Positions 1 to 8,286 of a stretch of DNA of 25,554 bases are shown here, piece after piece. The position numbers were made by a program, and so were the translations under genes. Within the stretch, counting starts at the first letter, position 1, and each line of letters opens with the position of its first letter. The notes beneath the pieces were generated by a model. It did not search any database, had not been told where the DNA came from, and worked only from the letters and a program-made list of their open reading frames with translations. The stretch comes from CAYWHE01 sp964458125 (GTDB taxonomy: Bacteria; Bacteroidota; Bacteroidia; AKYH767-A; OLB10): positions 1 through 25,554 of the forward strand of contig CAYWHE010000034.1 of the NCBI GenBank assembly GCA_964458125.1, read 5' to 3'.

Positions 1-2173
1 GGTTCAGATGCGAATATTTCATAACGAGGAAAGCATCTGAAACGATACCCAATGGGGCAGTATCCACGATGATGTAATCATAAAGAGCCGACAGTTGGCT
101 AAAGAACACTTCCATTTCGGGTTTGGAAATCAATTCGGCCGGATTGGGGGGAATGGGACCGGCCGGTTTAAGATCCAGGTTCGGTACAATGGTCTTTTTG
201 ATCACCTGCTCCAGCCCGGCCTGGCCAATCAGGTAAGAACTCACACCGACATCGTTGGTAATTCCCAGGTCCTGGAATAATTTCGGTTTCCGCAAATCCA
301 GACCAACCACCACCACCTTATGATTCTGCATGGCAAAAATCGATGCGAGGTTCAGGCTGACAAAGGATTTTCCTTCCCCGCTGACCGAAGACGTGATCAG
401 GATAATTTTTTTATTTTCATGGATACCGAAAAACCGCAGGTTGGTCCGAATGGAACGAAATGCCTCGGCCATGCTTGATTTTGGCTTGTGATTCACCACC
501 AGGTTATCTGCCTTCTGGAGATGACCGATCACTCCGATGATGGGTATGGTGGTCAGTTTGGATAATTCCTCCCGGTTGCCCACGCTCGTTTTCAGGAAAC
601 TTTGCAGGATGATCAGGCTGGTCGGCAGAAAAAATCCCATGAACAAGGCGATAATCATGATCAGCTTTTTATTCGGGGCAATGGGGTTCTCCTCGAGAGA
701 AGCTTCGTCCAGGATTTTATTATCGGATACGGCAGTTGCTTTTGCAATACCCGTTTCAGCCTTTTTCTGCAACAGGTAGATATAAATATTCTGGTTTACA
801 TCAAAGGTTCGCTTGATGGAAAGCAGTTCCCGCTCTTTCTGGGGCACCTTTTTAATATTAGCCTCATATCCTGCAATCTGGTCACGCAGGGATTTATTGG
901 TGATTTTTATCGTATTCCGGATGGAACTGATATTTTCCAGCAGGGATTTTTTGATTTCCAGTATCTGGGCATCGATGATCCTGACATTGGGTGACGTATT
1001 CTTCATGCCATAGGAAAGGGACCTGCGTTTGCCTTGCAGTTCCTGGTAGGTTTGGATCAATTGCACCAGCAGGGGGTCGGGCAAACCCAGGCTGGAAGGT
1101 GCCAATTGGGCAACGTCGTTATTATTGCGGATATATTGGTCAATGTAATCGAGTGACTTCAAATCGATTTCAGACTTGACGCGCTCCACATCCATACTGT
1201 TCATTTTTTCCAGGTACACCTTGGCCTCCTCGCTCAGATCAACGGTGCTGTTTTGTTCTTTATACCGCTGCAGTTCCAGTTCAATGCGGCTCAGTTCACT
1301 GCTGGTGGTATCGAGTTGCTGATCAACGAATTTAAGCGTCAGAGAAGCCACTGCCGCCTTATCCTGGACATTCAGGTCCAGGTAAACCTTCTGAATGGTA
1401 TTTAAAATGTCAATGGCCCGTTGCGAAATATTATCCCGGTAGGTCAGCGTGGCAATATTGGCATCCTTATCCAGCGGATCGATTTTAAGCTGATCCAGCA
1501 TATCCGAGACCTGGGCTACCTTTGAATTGATGACAAACTCGAAACTGCCTTCTGTCTTTTGCCCCAGGCTGTCCATCAGGTGAATCATGCTGTCAACCAG
1601 GTTCAGCCGGAGGTGGAAAAAGGGTGTGACCAGTTCTTCTCCAAAGGTCATCTCCTTTTGTAAAGAAAAATCAGAAACACCCTTCCAGTCACAGTCGACG
1701 GACAGGCTGTATTTATTTTTGTCCTTAATGGTTACCTCAAACGGAATATCCAAAAAGGCCGTATGCACCTGACTGTAATGAACACGGAATGGTGTATTGT
1801 TGTATAGTGGCTGGGCCGGATACATGGATGTTGCCGTATAAGAAACCTGCAGGTTCAGGGCCTGAATGGTCCTTTCGAGAACCGTATTGGAACCCAGGAT
1901 GCCGATTTCGGTTGCCAGCGTGTTCTGGGAGCCGAGCAGGTCCCCGCTCAGGATATCTTCAATGTTCTTGGAAGTGGATTTGGGATCCTGCACCAATATA
2001 CTCGAATGAACCTGGTAAACAGGCAGGGAAAAACGAATGTAAAGGAAGCCCAGGGTAAGGCAGCCGATAACGGCTACGACATAATAATGCCATTTGGCAC
2101 GTAAGGCCTTGGTAATAACTGCCAGGTCTATTTCCTCATCCTGTAATTTTTTCCTGGTCACCGTGTTTCCCAT
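1..2173 (-). CDS. Wzc-like polysaccharide chain-length determinant / BY-type tyrosine kinase (partial, C-terminus off the left edge)
   Basis: Inner-membrane co-polymerase with a cytoplasmic bacterial tyrosine kinase domain; the family controls assembly and export of capsule or exopolysaccharide together with a Wza-type outer-membrane protein. The frame is open from ATG at 2173 to base 1, giving about 724 residues. Visible parts: a first membrane helix near residues 27-46, a long periplasmic Wzz-like and coiled-coil region, a second helix near 500-520, then the kinase with Walker A (SVSGEGKSF, about residues 595-604), Walker A' (VVGLDLRKP, about 622-630) and Walker B (YIIVDTAPLG, about 699-708). 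The C-terminal tyrosine cluster would lie outside the window. In Walker A' the first Asp of the usual DxDxR is Gly, which I recall seeing in other Bacteroidetes homologs. The gene starts 2 bp after the Wza-like gene, so the two are surely co-transcribed. Confidence 0.93.
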   Translation of the reverse strand, partial: MGNTVTRKKLQDEEIDLAVITKALRAKWHYYVVAVIGCLTLGFLYIRFSLPVYQVHSSILVQDPKSTSKNIEDILSGDLLGSQNTLATEIGILGSNTVLERTIQALNLQVSYTATSMYPAQPLYNNTPFRVHYSQVHTAFLDIPFEVTIKDKNKYSLSVDCDWKGVSDFSLQKEMTFGEELVTPFFHLRLNLVDSMIHLMDSLGQKTEGSFEFVINSKVAQVSDMLDQLKIDPLDKDANIATLTYRDNISQRAIDILNTIQKVYLDLNVQDKAAVASLTLKFVDQQLDTTSSELSRIELELQRYKEQNSTVDLSEEAKVYLEKMNSMDVERVKSEIDLKSLDYIDQYIRNNNDVAQLAPSSLGLPDPLLVQLIQTYQELQGKRRSLSYGMKNTSPNVRIIDAQILEIKKSLLENISSIRNTIKITNKSLRDQIAGYEANIKKVPQKERELLSIKRTFDVNQNIYIYLLQKKAETGIAKATAVSDNKILDEASLEENPIAPNKKLIMIIALFMGFFLPTSLIILQSFLKTSVGNREELSKLTTIPIIGVIGHLQKADNLVVNHKPKSSMAEAFRSIRTNLRFFGIHENKKIILITSSVSGEGKSFVSLNLASIFAMQNHKVVVVGLDLRKPKLFQDLGITNDVGVSSYLIGQAGLEQVIKKTIVPNLDLKPAGPIPPNPAELISKPEMEVFFSQLSALYDYIIVDTAPLGIVSDAFLVMKYSHLN

Positions 2174-2175
2174 AA

Positions 2176-2940
2176 TCAGAACTTTAAAATTAAGGTGAGT
2201 ATAAGAACCGTGGAGGAAACAAGGGAAGCCAGGACAGCAACCGCGGGGTTGATGTTGGCCAGCGCCTTGCGTTTAATGGCTTTGGCATAAATGACATCAT
2301 CCGGATAGATGAACATTTTTTCGGCTGTGAACGCATCGGTAGACGTCAGGTTCACGGGTATTTCCCGGTACCCGGGACCGTCTTTGCGGTAAATTTTAAT
2401 CAGGGTGCGATCAGCAAAAATGGTCAGGTCCCCGGCCAAACCCAACCCTTCTGTAAAGGTGAGTTTTTCATTGGGAATGTAATAAAGTCCCGGCTTAGAA
2501 AACTCACCAAGAAAGGTCACCTTGAAACTCAACTTTTTAAGGACTATGATGGGATTGTCCAGGAAAATCCTGAATCTGCCCGCCAGGGTATCGCGGGCCG
2601 CAGACAGCGAAAGGCCGGCCACATGGACGGAACCCACGAGCGGCAGTTCCATATTGCCGTATTTATCCACCACCAGGCTCTTTTCATAAGCCGAGCGGTT
2701 ATCAATAACCTGTTTGTCAATGGTGGTTTCCAGCCCGGGCAGGCCTTCAGGATTATCGATGTAAATCTGGAAGGTGAGCAGATCATTATTGCTGATGATC
2801 AGCTCAAAATCCTTAAACCCTGAAGAATCTATCTTAGGAATAGAACCCTGAAAATAAACCAGTTTTCGCTGAGGAGTACAGGACGCAATTACCAACAGAA
2901 GCAGCAGGGTCTTACATGCACCCTGAAATTTTTTAATCAT
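2176..2940 (-). CDS. Wza-like polysaccharide export outer-membrane lipoprotein
   Basis: A 254-residue protein with a lipoprotein signal peptide: basic start (MIKK), Leu-rich core and lipobox VIASC with Cys21 as the acylation site. After it comes the KLVYFQG stretch typical of Bacteroidetes polysaccharide export proteins, a Poly_export region (about residues 45-135) and one SLBB-like beta-grasp segment (about 140-215). The C-terminus is a hydrophobic helix (about 230-252) that would cross the outer membrane, as in Wza. The family forms the outer-membrane exit channel for capsule or exopolysaccharide. It lies directly upstream of the Wzc-like kinase with a 2-bp gap, the classical export pair. 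It is shorter than E. coli Wza (about 380 aa), which is usual for this phylum. I saw no convincing promoter in the 63 bp upstream. Confidence 0.92.
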   Translation of the reverse strand: MIKKFQGACKTLLLLLVIASCTPQRKLVYFQGSIPKIDSSGFKDFELIISNNDLLTFQIYIDNPEGLPGLETTIDKQVIDNRSAYEKSLVVDKYGNMELPLVGSVHVAGLSLSAARDTLAGRFRIFLDNPIIVLKKLSFKVTFLGEFSKPGLYYIPNEKLTFTEGLGLAGDLTIFADRTLIKIYRKDGPGYREIPVNLTSTDAFTAEKMFIYPDDVIYAKAIKRKALANINPAVAVLASLVSSTVLILTLILKF

Positions 2941-3003
2941 GCAAAAAATTTGAGTCTTATACTTTTTTCAATGCTGTTTGGTTCCATTTCGGTCGAAAAT
3001 AGT

Positions 3004-4146
3004 TCAGCCCTTTAAAACGGACCTGGAAATGACAATTTTCTGAACCTCCGAGGTGCCTTCATAAATCTGGGTAATTTTGGCGTCACGCATCAGTCTTTCG
3101 ACATGGAATTCCTTTACATAGCCGTAACCGCCATGGATCTGAACAGCTTCAACAGTGGTTTCCATGGCTACCCGGGATGAAAAAAGTTTGGCCATGGAAC
3201 TGGCCAGGTCGTAATTTTCATGCTGGTCCTTCAGCCAGGCCGCCTTAAGGCATAAGAGCCGGGCCGCTTCAATTTCCGTTGCCATATCGGCCAGTTTAAA
3301 CTGAATGGCCTGGTGGTGACTGATTTCCTTTCCAAAGGCTTTTCGCTGTTTGGAATAATTCAGCGCCAGTTCATAAGCTCCGGAAGCAATTCCCAGGGCC
3401 TGGGCGGCAATGCCGATACGTCCTCCGGTGAGGGTTTTCATGGCGAATTTGAACCCGAAACCATCGTCCCCGATACGGTTTTCTTTGGGAACCTTCACAT
3501 CGGTAAACATAAGGGAATGGGTATCCGATCCCCGAATGCCCAATTTATTTTCCTTGGGACCTACGGTAAATCCGGACAAACCCTTTTCAACGATGAGTGC
3601 GTTTATCCCCTTATGTCCCTTCGATACATCAGTCTGGGCCATGACGAGATAAACCGATGCCGAACTTCCGTTCGTAATCCAGTTTTTGGTCCCGTTCAGC
3701 AGGTAATGGTCACCCTTGTCAATGGCAGTCGTATGCTGGGATGTAGCATCGGATCCGGCCTCCGGTTCCGAAAGACAAAAGGCCCCTATTATCTCCCCTT
3801 TGGCCAGGGGGACGAGATACTTTTGTTTCTGGGCTTCTGTACCATAATTTTCGAGACCCCAGCAAACCAACGAGTTGTTTACGCTCATGACCACGGAAAC
3901 GGAAGCATCCACCTTGGAAATTTCCTCCATGGCCAGCACATACGAAATGGTGTCCATCCCGCTGCCACCGTATTTCGGATCTACCATCATACCCAGAAAA
4001 CCCAGCTCTCCGAGTTTTTTTATCTGTTCCCCGGGAAATTTCTGAAGCTCGTCCCTTTCAATAACACCCGGTAAAAGCTCCTGTTGTGCAAAATCTCTTG
4101 CGGCTTTTTGAATCATCAGGTGTTCTTCACTCAAGGCTATGTTCAT
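3004..4146 (-). CDS. Acyl-CoA dehydrogenase (short/medium-chain, butyryl-CoA dehydrogenase-like)
   Basis: FAD-dependent dehydrogenase that introduces the alpha-beta double bond into acyl-CoA and passes electrons to ETF. The 380-residue length matches the family. Visible motifs are the FAD/substrate signature CLSEPEAGSDA (about residues 124-134), KNWITNG (155-161) and, near the C-terminus, IYEGTSEVQK, whose Glu363 aligns with the catalytic base of short-chain and butyryl-CoA dehydrogenases. The open frame continues upstream to 4557, but that extension runs through anmK on the other strand and has no family similarity; the start at 4146 gives the standard MNIALSEEH N-terminus. A perfect -7 box lies just upstream. 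Neighbours do not reveal the chain length or pathway (fatty acid or branched-chain amino acid degradation). Confidence 0.95.
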   Translation of the reverse strand: MNIALSEEHLMIQKAARDFAQQELLPGVIERDELQKFPGEQIKKLGELGFLGMMVDPKYGGSGMDTISYVLAMEEISKVDASVSVVMSVNNSLVCWGLENYGTEAQKQKYLVPLAKGEIIGAFCLSEPEAGSDATSQHTTAIDKGDHYLLNGTKNWITNGSSASVYLVMAQTDVSKGHKGINALIVEKGLSGFTVGPKENKLGIRGSDTHSLMFTDVKVPKENRIGDDGFGFKFAMKTLTGGRIGIAAQALGIASGAYELALNYSKQRKAFGKEISHHQAIQFKLADMATEIEAARLLCLKAAWLKDQHENYDLASSMAKLFSSRVAMETTVEAVQIHGGYGYVKEFHVERLMRDAKITQIYEGTSEVQKIVISRSVLKG

Positions 4147-4172
4147 GGGAATGGGTACTTTTTTGGGAAGGC

Positions 4173-4180
4173 CAAAAATA
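4173..4180 (-). promoter_or_regulatory. Candidate -7 box for the acyl-CoA dehydrogenase gene
   Basis: On the minus strand the sequence TATTTTTG (4180 to 4173) is an exact match to the Bacteroidetes -7 consensus TAnnTTTG. It would place the transcript start near 4166, about 20 nt before the ATG at 4146, supporting that start. No well-spaced TTG -33 element is present; the nearest TTG leaves only a 12-nt spacer. Confidence 0.35.
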
Positions 4181-4251
4181 TATTTTTTGGGGCAATTAAC
4201 CATGTTTTCCTTAAAATAATTATCCTTGCTGCCTGCATTTACAGGCATTTT

Positions 4252-5322
4252 ATGGCAAAGGGGCTTACGGTCATTGGTATAATGTCGGGTACTTCCCTGG
4301 ATGGGGTGGACCTGGCCTGCGTGAATTTTATCAAAACTAAGGGGCGCTGGTCCTATACCGTTGAGGCAGCTGAAACCAAGCCTTACAACCGGGCCTGGAA
4401 AACAAGACTTCAGCAGCTGATGCACGGATCCGCCAAGGATTATGCTTCCGCCCATGCTGCATTCGGTCACCACCTGGCCTCCCTGGCGAATGCTTTCATA
4501 AAAAAATACCGGCTGCATCCCGACCTGATTGCCTCCCATGGACATACCATCTTCCATCAGCCACAGGCCGGCTTTACCGGCCAGATTGGCGATGGATCTG
4601 CACTGGCTGCAGGAACCGGCATTATCACCAGTTGTGATTTTCGGTCCACCGATCTGGCCAAAGGAGGACAGGGTGCGCCACTGGTACCTGTCGGCGACCG
4701 CCTGTTGTTCGGGAATTATGATTTTTGCCTGAACATGGGAGGCATAGCCAATATTTCCTTTGAATCCGGCAGGAAACGACTTGCTTTTGATATTTGCCCG
4801 GTCAATATGGCATTAAATGAACTGGCAGGTCTCGAAGGACAGGCGTATGATAAAGACGGCCGGCTTGCGTCGTCCGGCCGATCACAACCAGATCTTCTGG
4901 AACAGCTGAACGGGCTGCCTTATTATCAACTGGATCCCCCGAAATCACTGGGTGCAGAATGGTATGAAAATAATTTCAGGCGGTTGCTTGGTGCATACCG
5001 GTTTTCAACTGCCGATAAACTGGCAACGGTATGCGATCATATCGTGCGGCAGGTACAGAACGTACTGGTTAACTGGAAGAGCAGTCATCATAAAACCATG
5101 TTGATTACCGGTGGAGGAGCACATAACCGCTTCCTGGTGGATCGGATGAATAAAACCCTGCCGGTTAAGCTCGTTTTACCTTCAAGGGAAATTATAGATT
5201 TTAAGGAGGCCATTGTATTTGCTTTTCTTGGCGCCCTGCGCTGGCAAAAAGAAACAAACACCTTGCGTTCAGTGACCGGGGCGGATTCAAACAGTTGCTC
5301 AGGAGCGTTGTATCTCCCATGA
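4252..5322 (+). CDS. anmK: Anhydro-N-acetylmuramic acid kinase
   Basis: Converts 1,6-anhydro-MurNAc, released during cell-wall turnover, into MurNAc-6-phosphate using ATP. The 356-residue product begins MAKGLTVIGIMSGTSLDGVD; the GTSLDG loop (residues 13-18) is the family's ATP-binding signature. Further family blocks are SHGHTIFHQP, GGQGAPLVPVGDRLLF (GAPLVP plus the nearby Asp), LNMGGIANISF and, late in the chain, LITGGGAHNRFLVDRM. The frame is open upstream to 4084, but the family N-terminus begins at the ATG at 4252. The gene is divergent from the acyl-CoA dehydrogenase and alone on its strand here; no murQ or nagZ neighbour is in view. A one-mismatch -7 box (TATCCTTG, 4221-4228) is the only promoter-like sequence noticed. 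Confidence 0.96.
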   Translation: MAKGLTVIGIMSGTSLDGVDLACVNFIKTKGRWSYTVEAAETKPYNRAWKTRLQQLMHGSAKDYASAHAAFGHHLASLANAFIKKYRLHPDLIASHGHTIFHQPQAGFTGQIGDGSALAAGTGIITSCDFRSTDLAKGGQGAPLVPVGDRLLFGNYDFCLNMGGIANISFESGRKRLAFDICPVNMALNELAGLEGQAYDKDGRLASSGRSQPDLLEQLNGLPYYQLDPPKSLGAEWYENNFRRLLGAYRFSTADKLATVCDHIVRQVQNVLVNWKSSHHKTMLITGGGAHNRFLVDRMNKTLPVKLVLPSREIIDFKEAIVFAFLGALRWQKETNTLRSVTGADSNSCSGALYLP

Positions 5323-5419
5323 TTTTCCGGAAAAGAAATTCGAAATCCCTGGCTGAAATCAACCGTGTTGAATAACCGTGACCCGCTGCATCAGGATGCC
5401 GGGAATTCAACCGAAACGG

Positions 5420-5641
5420 TTAAAAATCTTCATCCTCTTCATCGGCCTGATCGGGAAAATCATCAAAGCCTTTGAAACTGTCATCCATCACCTGGTCATC
5501 CAGGTCTTCAAAATCATCTGCCGATTGATTTTTCCAGCTGTTTTTGTCCCTTTCTTTGGCCGGAACCATTTTAGCGGGTTTTCTCAATTCATCAGCAGCC
5601 GGTTTTTTTGTTTTGGTCTTGCTCTTTTTGGTTGATTTCAT
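5420..5641 (-). CDS. Small charged hypothetical protein (Lys-rich head, acidic tail)
   Basis: A 73-residue protein that I do not recognise as a named family. The first half is strongly basic (KSTKKSKTKTKKPAADELRK) and the last third strongly acidic (EDLDDQ, DDFPDQADEEDEDF). There are no Cys residues, no hydrophobic segment and no signal peptide, so it should be cytoplasmic and largely disordered. Similar short KKPA-type, acid-tailed proteins occur in Chitinophagaceae-like genomes, from memory, which is why I call it real rather than a chance frame. The opposite-strand frame (5378-5635) is hydrophobic and has no family look. The gene is convergent with anmK and divergent from the MscS gene. 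The polyampholyte composition suggests nucleic-acid or protein binding, but that is inference. Confidence 0.6.
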   Translation of the reverse strand: MKSTKKSKTKTKKPAADELRKPAKMVPAKERDKNSWKNQSADDFEDLDDQVMDDSFKGFDDFPDQADEEDEDF

Positions 5642-5857
5642 TTTATTAAATCAAATTGCATCCAGGAAATTTAGCAGCAGTTTACCGGATTCATTCCCCT
5701 CACAAAATTAATAAACTTTTATTTTTCGCGGGAAAAAAAGGGGCCGGATTTCTGAATTCATGACGAACAGATTGTAGCAGGCAGTGAAGTTGATGGCGCT
5801 GACCAAAATACAAAGAAACACAAAATACGGGATTAAAATTAGTCCAGGAACTAAATG

Positions 5858-5865
5858 TAAATTTG
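5858..5865 (+). promoter_or_regulatory. Candidate -7 box for the MscS-transporter operon
   Basis: TAAATTTG matches the Bacteroidetes -7 consensus TAnnTTTG exactly and ends 22 nt before the ATG at 5888. No TTG stands 17-23 nt upstream (only TTA), so the -33 element is degenerate. The rest of the 5642-5887 gap shows only an A/T-rich inverted repeat (5722-5727 with 5732-5737) and no gene that I can support. Confidence 0.4.
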
Positions 5866-5887
5866 CCGCGGTAAAATAATTCCCCAC

Positions 5888-7027
5888 ATGTCTTTGTTGA
5901 TATTGTCCGATCCTTTTTTCCGGCAGGAGGTCCTTGGAAACACCCTGGAAAACTATGTCTGGTTTACCTGCATCCTGCTGACCGGATTCATTTTTAAACG
6001 GTTTATTTCCAAATTGCTGAGCAGGCAGCTTTACCGTATCTGTAAGAAATACAGCACGGGTGTCGGACCGGAAAAGTTTCTTGATCTGCTGGTAGCCCCA
6101 TTTAATCTCCTGGTGATGCTGCTGATCGCCTACCTGGCCTTCGACCGGTTGATTATCCCGCCATTCTGGAACCTGGCCCCATCGTCTGAGTTTGGAATCC
6201 GGATGATCCTGACAAAGCTGTACCTGGTGCTGCTCGTTGCCTCCGTCACCTGGATCCTGTTGCGGCTGACCGACTATTTTGGCCTGGTCCTTTTTCAACG
6301 GGCATCCCTGACCGAATCAAAAAGCGATGACCAGCTGGTGCCCTTCATCAAGGAGGCAATAAAAATCATCATTGTCCTGTTCGGTTTCCTGTTTATGCTG
6401 GGCAGTGTTTTCCAGGTGAATGTGGCTTCCCTTGTTGCAGGGCTTGGAATAGGCGGACTGGCCGTTGCACTTGCCGCCAAGGAATCGCTGGAAAACCTGC
6501 TAGGATCCTTTACCATCTTTCTTGACAAACCATTTACCATTGGCGACCTGGTCAAAATTGATTCGGTGCAGGGACATGTGGAAAAAATCGGATTCCGGAG
6601 CACCCGCATTCGCACCCAGGAGAAAACGTTTGTAACCGTTCCGAATAAAAAAATGGTGGAAGGAGCTCTTGAAAACCTGACATTGCGGGCCTCCTTCCGT
6701 GCACATTTCTCTCTTGGATTAGCTCATGAAAATCATCCGGATCATATCCGTCAGCTGACGCATGATATTCTTTCGCATTTACAAAAAGACCACCTGGTTC
6801 TGGAAAACATTGTTGTCAGGCTGAAAGAAATTAACAGCAGTTCACTCGATTTGTTTATTCAGTACTTTGTCAACACCAGCGAATGGGAGGAATACGTGCT
6901 CGTCAGGGAGCGGATTAATTACCGAATCCTGGAACTGGTTAAAAAAAACAACTGCAGTTTGGCCTGCCCGGTTAACCGCATATGGCTGGAAAATCAATCC
7001 AAAACGAATCCTGCCAACCTCACATGA
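5888..7027 (+). CDS. MscS-family mechanosensitive ion channel
   Basis: Small-conductance mechanosensitive channel that opens under membrane tension to release osmolytes. In 379 residues there are about four or five hydrophobic segments (about 22-37, 68-86, 108-128, 156-175) followed by the pore-lining helix VAGLGIGGLAVALAAKESLE (about residues 184-203), which has the Gly/Ala packing pattern of MscS TM3. The MscS beta domain follows directly (FLDKPFTIGDLVKI, then VEKIGFRSTRIRT and the FVTVPNKKMVEG segment), then the alpha-beta C-terminal part. The extra N-terminal helices make it longer than E. coli MscS (286 aa), like many YnaI/YbdG-type members. Its TGA overlaps the ATG of the next gene (ATGA), so translation of an ion transporter is coupled to it. 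Confidence 0.95.
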   Translation: MSLLILSDPFFRQEVLGNTLENYVWFTCILLTGFIFKRFISKLLSRQLYRICKKYSTGVGPEKFLDLLVAPFNLLVMLLIAYLAFDRLIIPPFWNLAPSSEFGIRMILTKLYLVLLVASVTWILLRLTDYFGLVLFQRASLTESKSDDQLVPFIKEAIKIIIVLFGFLFMLGSVFQVNVASLVAGLGIGGLAVALAAKESLENLLGSFTIFLDKPFTIGDLVKIDSVQGHVEKIGFRSTRIRTQEKTFVTVPNKKMVEGALENLTLRASFRAHFSLGLAHENHPDHIRQLTHDILSHLQKDHLVLENIVVRLKEINSSSLDLFIQYFVNTSEWEEYVLVRERINYRILELVKKNNCSLACPVNRIWLENQSKTNPANLT

Positions 7028-8196
7028 ATCTATCCGGCATACCGCCCGAGTTTGTTTTTTTTGGTCTCACCCTGGCCGGTATTGCCCTTTTTCACAAACA
7101 AAGTTTCCCGGTTGCCCTGACCGGTTTTCTGCTCGTTTCAGCCTATAAACTTTTTTTTTCTTCCTATAATTTCGAAGAACATATACTGGGCACTCCCCAG
7201 GAAGAAGGAGAATGGAAAATACTTGTAAACCTTTTTGGGTTGCTGACCGGATTTGCCCTACTGGCCAGACATTTCGAAGATTCCAGGCTGCCGCGTTACA
7301 TGCCTGCACTTTTACCGGATGACTGGAAAGGCGGCTTTGTACTGCTGTTACTGATTGCCGTCATGTCTTCTTTCCTGGATAATATCGCAGCTGCCCTGAT
7401 CGGTGTTTCGGTGGCACGGGTGGTGTTCAGGGAAAAACTGCATCTGGGGTACCTGGCGGCTATCGTGGCGGCAAGCAATGCCGGCGGGGCAGGCAGCGTG
7501 CTTGGCGATACTACTACCACGATGTTGTGGATAGCCGGTGTGCCTGCATTTCATGTACTGGACGCCTATATAGCCTCAGGCACAGCTCTTCTGTTTTTCA
7601 GTTTTTTTACAGCCCGGCAACAACAAAATTATCACCCTATTCTTAAACATGAACGGAAAGGCGACCCTGTTGATTTCAGGCGGCTGACGCTGGTTTTGCT
7701 TATTTTAGGCGGAGCCATCATCACAAATATTGCCTGGAATTTTCCAGCTGCCGGGGTTTGGCTGGTATTGATTACCGGAAGTTTTTTTATTCCTACCGAT
7801 TGGAAGGAACTGCTACCAGCCTCCAAAAGCAGTTTATTTTTACTCTGCCTGGTCATGATGGCATCCATGATGCCAGTGGAATCTTTACCTGCTCCCACCT
7901 GGTTCAGCACCCTCCTGCTTGGATTTGTTTCGGCCTTTTTCGACAACATCCCCCTGACCAAACTGGCCATCGACCAGGGTGGATACGACTGGGGTTTGCT
8001 GGCCTATGCCGTTGGTTACGGCGGATCCATGCTGTGGTTCGGTTCATCGGCAGGAGTTGCAGTTGCCGGAAAATTTGAACAAGCCAAATCAACCGGAGAA
8101 TGGATTAAAAAAGGCTGGCCTGTCATCGTAGCCTATCTCCTTGGATTTGCAGCACTGATGATGACACTGGGCTGGCATCCTGTACCACTGGGATGA
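7024..8196 (+). CDS. Ion transporter (IT) superfamily membrane protein, NhaD/ArsB/citrate-type
   Basis: A 390-residue polytopic membrane protein with about ten to eleven hydrophobic segments. Two internally related halves are visible: SSFLDNIAAAL (about residues 115-125) with NAGGAGSVLGDTTTTMLW (152-169) in the first half, and VSAFFDNIPLTK (302-313) with GYGGSMLWFGSSAGV (331-345) in the second. The F(L/F)DN motifs and GDTTTTMLW resemble NhaD Na+/H+ antiporters and other IT-superfamily members. Ion coupling (Na+/H+, or an organic or inorganic anion) cannot be decided from sequence. The start at 7024 overlaps the stop of the MscS gene by 4 bp; an upstream in-frame start at 6982 would overlap the channel gene much more and adds no family sequence. 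Co-translation with a tension-gated channel suggests a shared osmotic or ionic stress role (inference). Confidence 0.9.
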   Translation: MNLSGIPPEFVFFGLTLAGIALFHKQSFPVALTGFLLVSAYKLFFSSYNFEEHILGTPQEEGEWKILVNLFGLLTGFALLARHFEDSRLPRYMPALLPDDWKGGFVLLLLIAVMSSFLDNIAAALIGVSVARVVFREKLHLGYLAAIVAASNAGGAGSVLGDTTTTMLWIAGVPAFHVLDAYIASGTALLFFSFFTARQQQNYHPILKHERKGDPVDFRRLTLVLLILGGAIITNIAWNFPAAGVWLVLITGSFFIPTDWKELLPASKSSLFLLCLVMMASMMPVESLPAPTWFSTLLLGFVSAFFDNIPLTKLAIDQGGYDWGLLAYAVGYGGSMLWFGSSAGVAVAGKFEQAKSTGEWIKKGWPVIVAYLLGFAALMMTLGWHPVPLG

Positions 8197-8240
8197 TTTC
8201 GGCGTCCTAAACACCAGGGTAAGGTTGTATTTTTTTTCAT

Positions 8241-8259
8241 TCACCACATTCGGCGGTGA
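8241..8259 (-). terminator. Possible hairpin between convergent genes
   Basis: In the 90-bp gap between the convergent IT transporter and lysA, the minus-strand RNA can form a 7-bp stem (TCACCGC with GTGGTGA, one G-U pair) around the 5-nt loop CGAAT. No U-tract follows it in that direction (the next bases are ATGAAAAAAAA), and on the plus strand one pair is lost. It could end lysA transcription in a factor-assisted way, but it is not a canonical intrinsic terminator. Confidence 0.22.
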
Positions 8260-8286
8260 TTTCACTACCGGAGATGAATAGCCATC

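Noticed and set aside
3313..4074. 253-aa open frame on the plus strand inside the acyl-CoA dehydrogenase
   Set aside because: It mirrors the codons of the intact dehydrogenase and shows no family motif.
4147..4557. N-terminal extension of the acyl-CoA dehydrogenase frame
   Set aside because: It crosses the start of anmK on the other strand, has no family similarity and lies upstream of the -7 box at 4173-4180.
5722..5737. A/T-rich inverted repeat TTTTTC-GCGG-GAAAAA upstream of mscS
   Set aside because: The stem is almost all A-T, has no U-tract logic for either neighbouring gene and is likely by chance in an A/T-rich gap.
5708..6298. 196-aa open frame on the minus strand opposite the MscS gene
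   Set aside because: Gln/Asp/Lys-rich composition without domain features, and it lies antisense to the start of a clear MscS gene and its promoter. A chance frame is the simpler reading.
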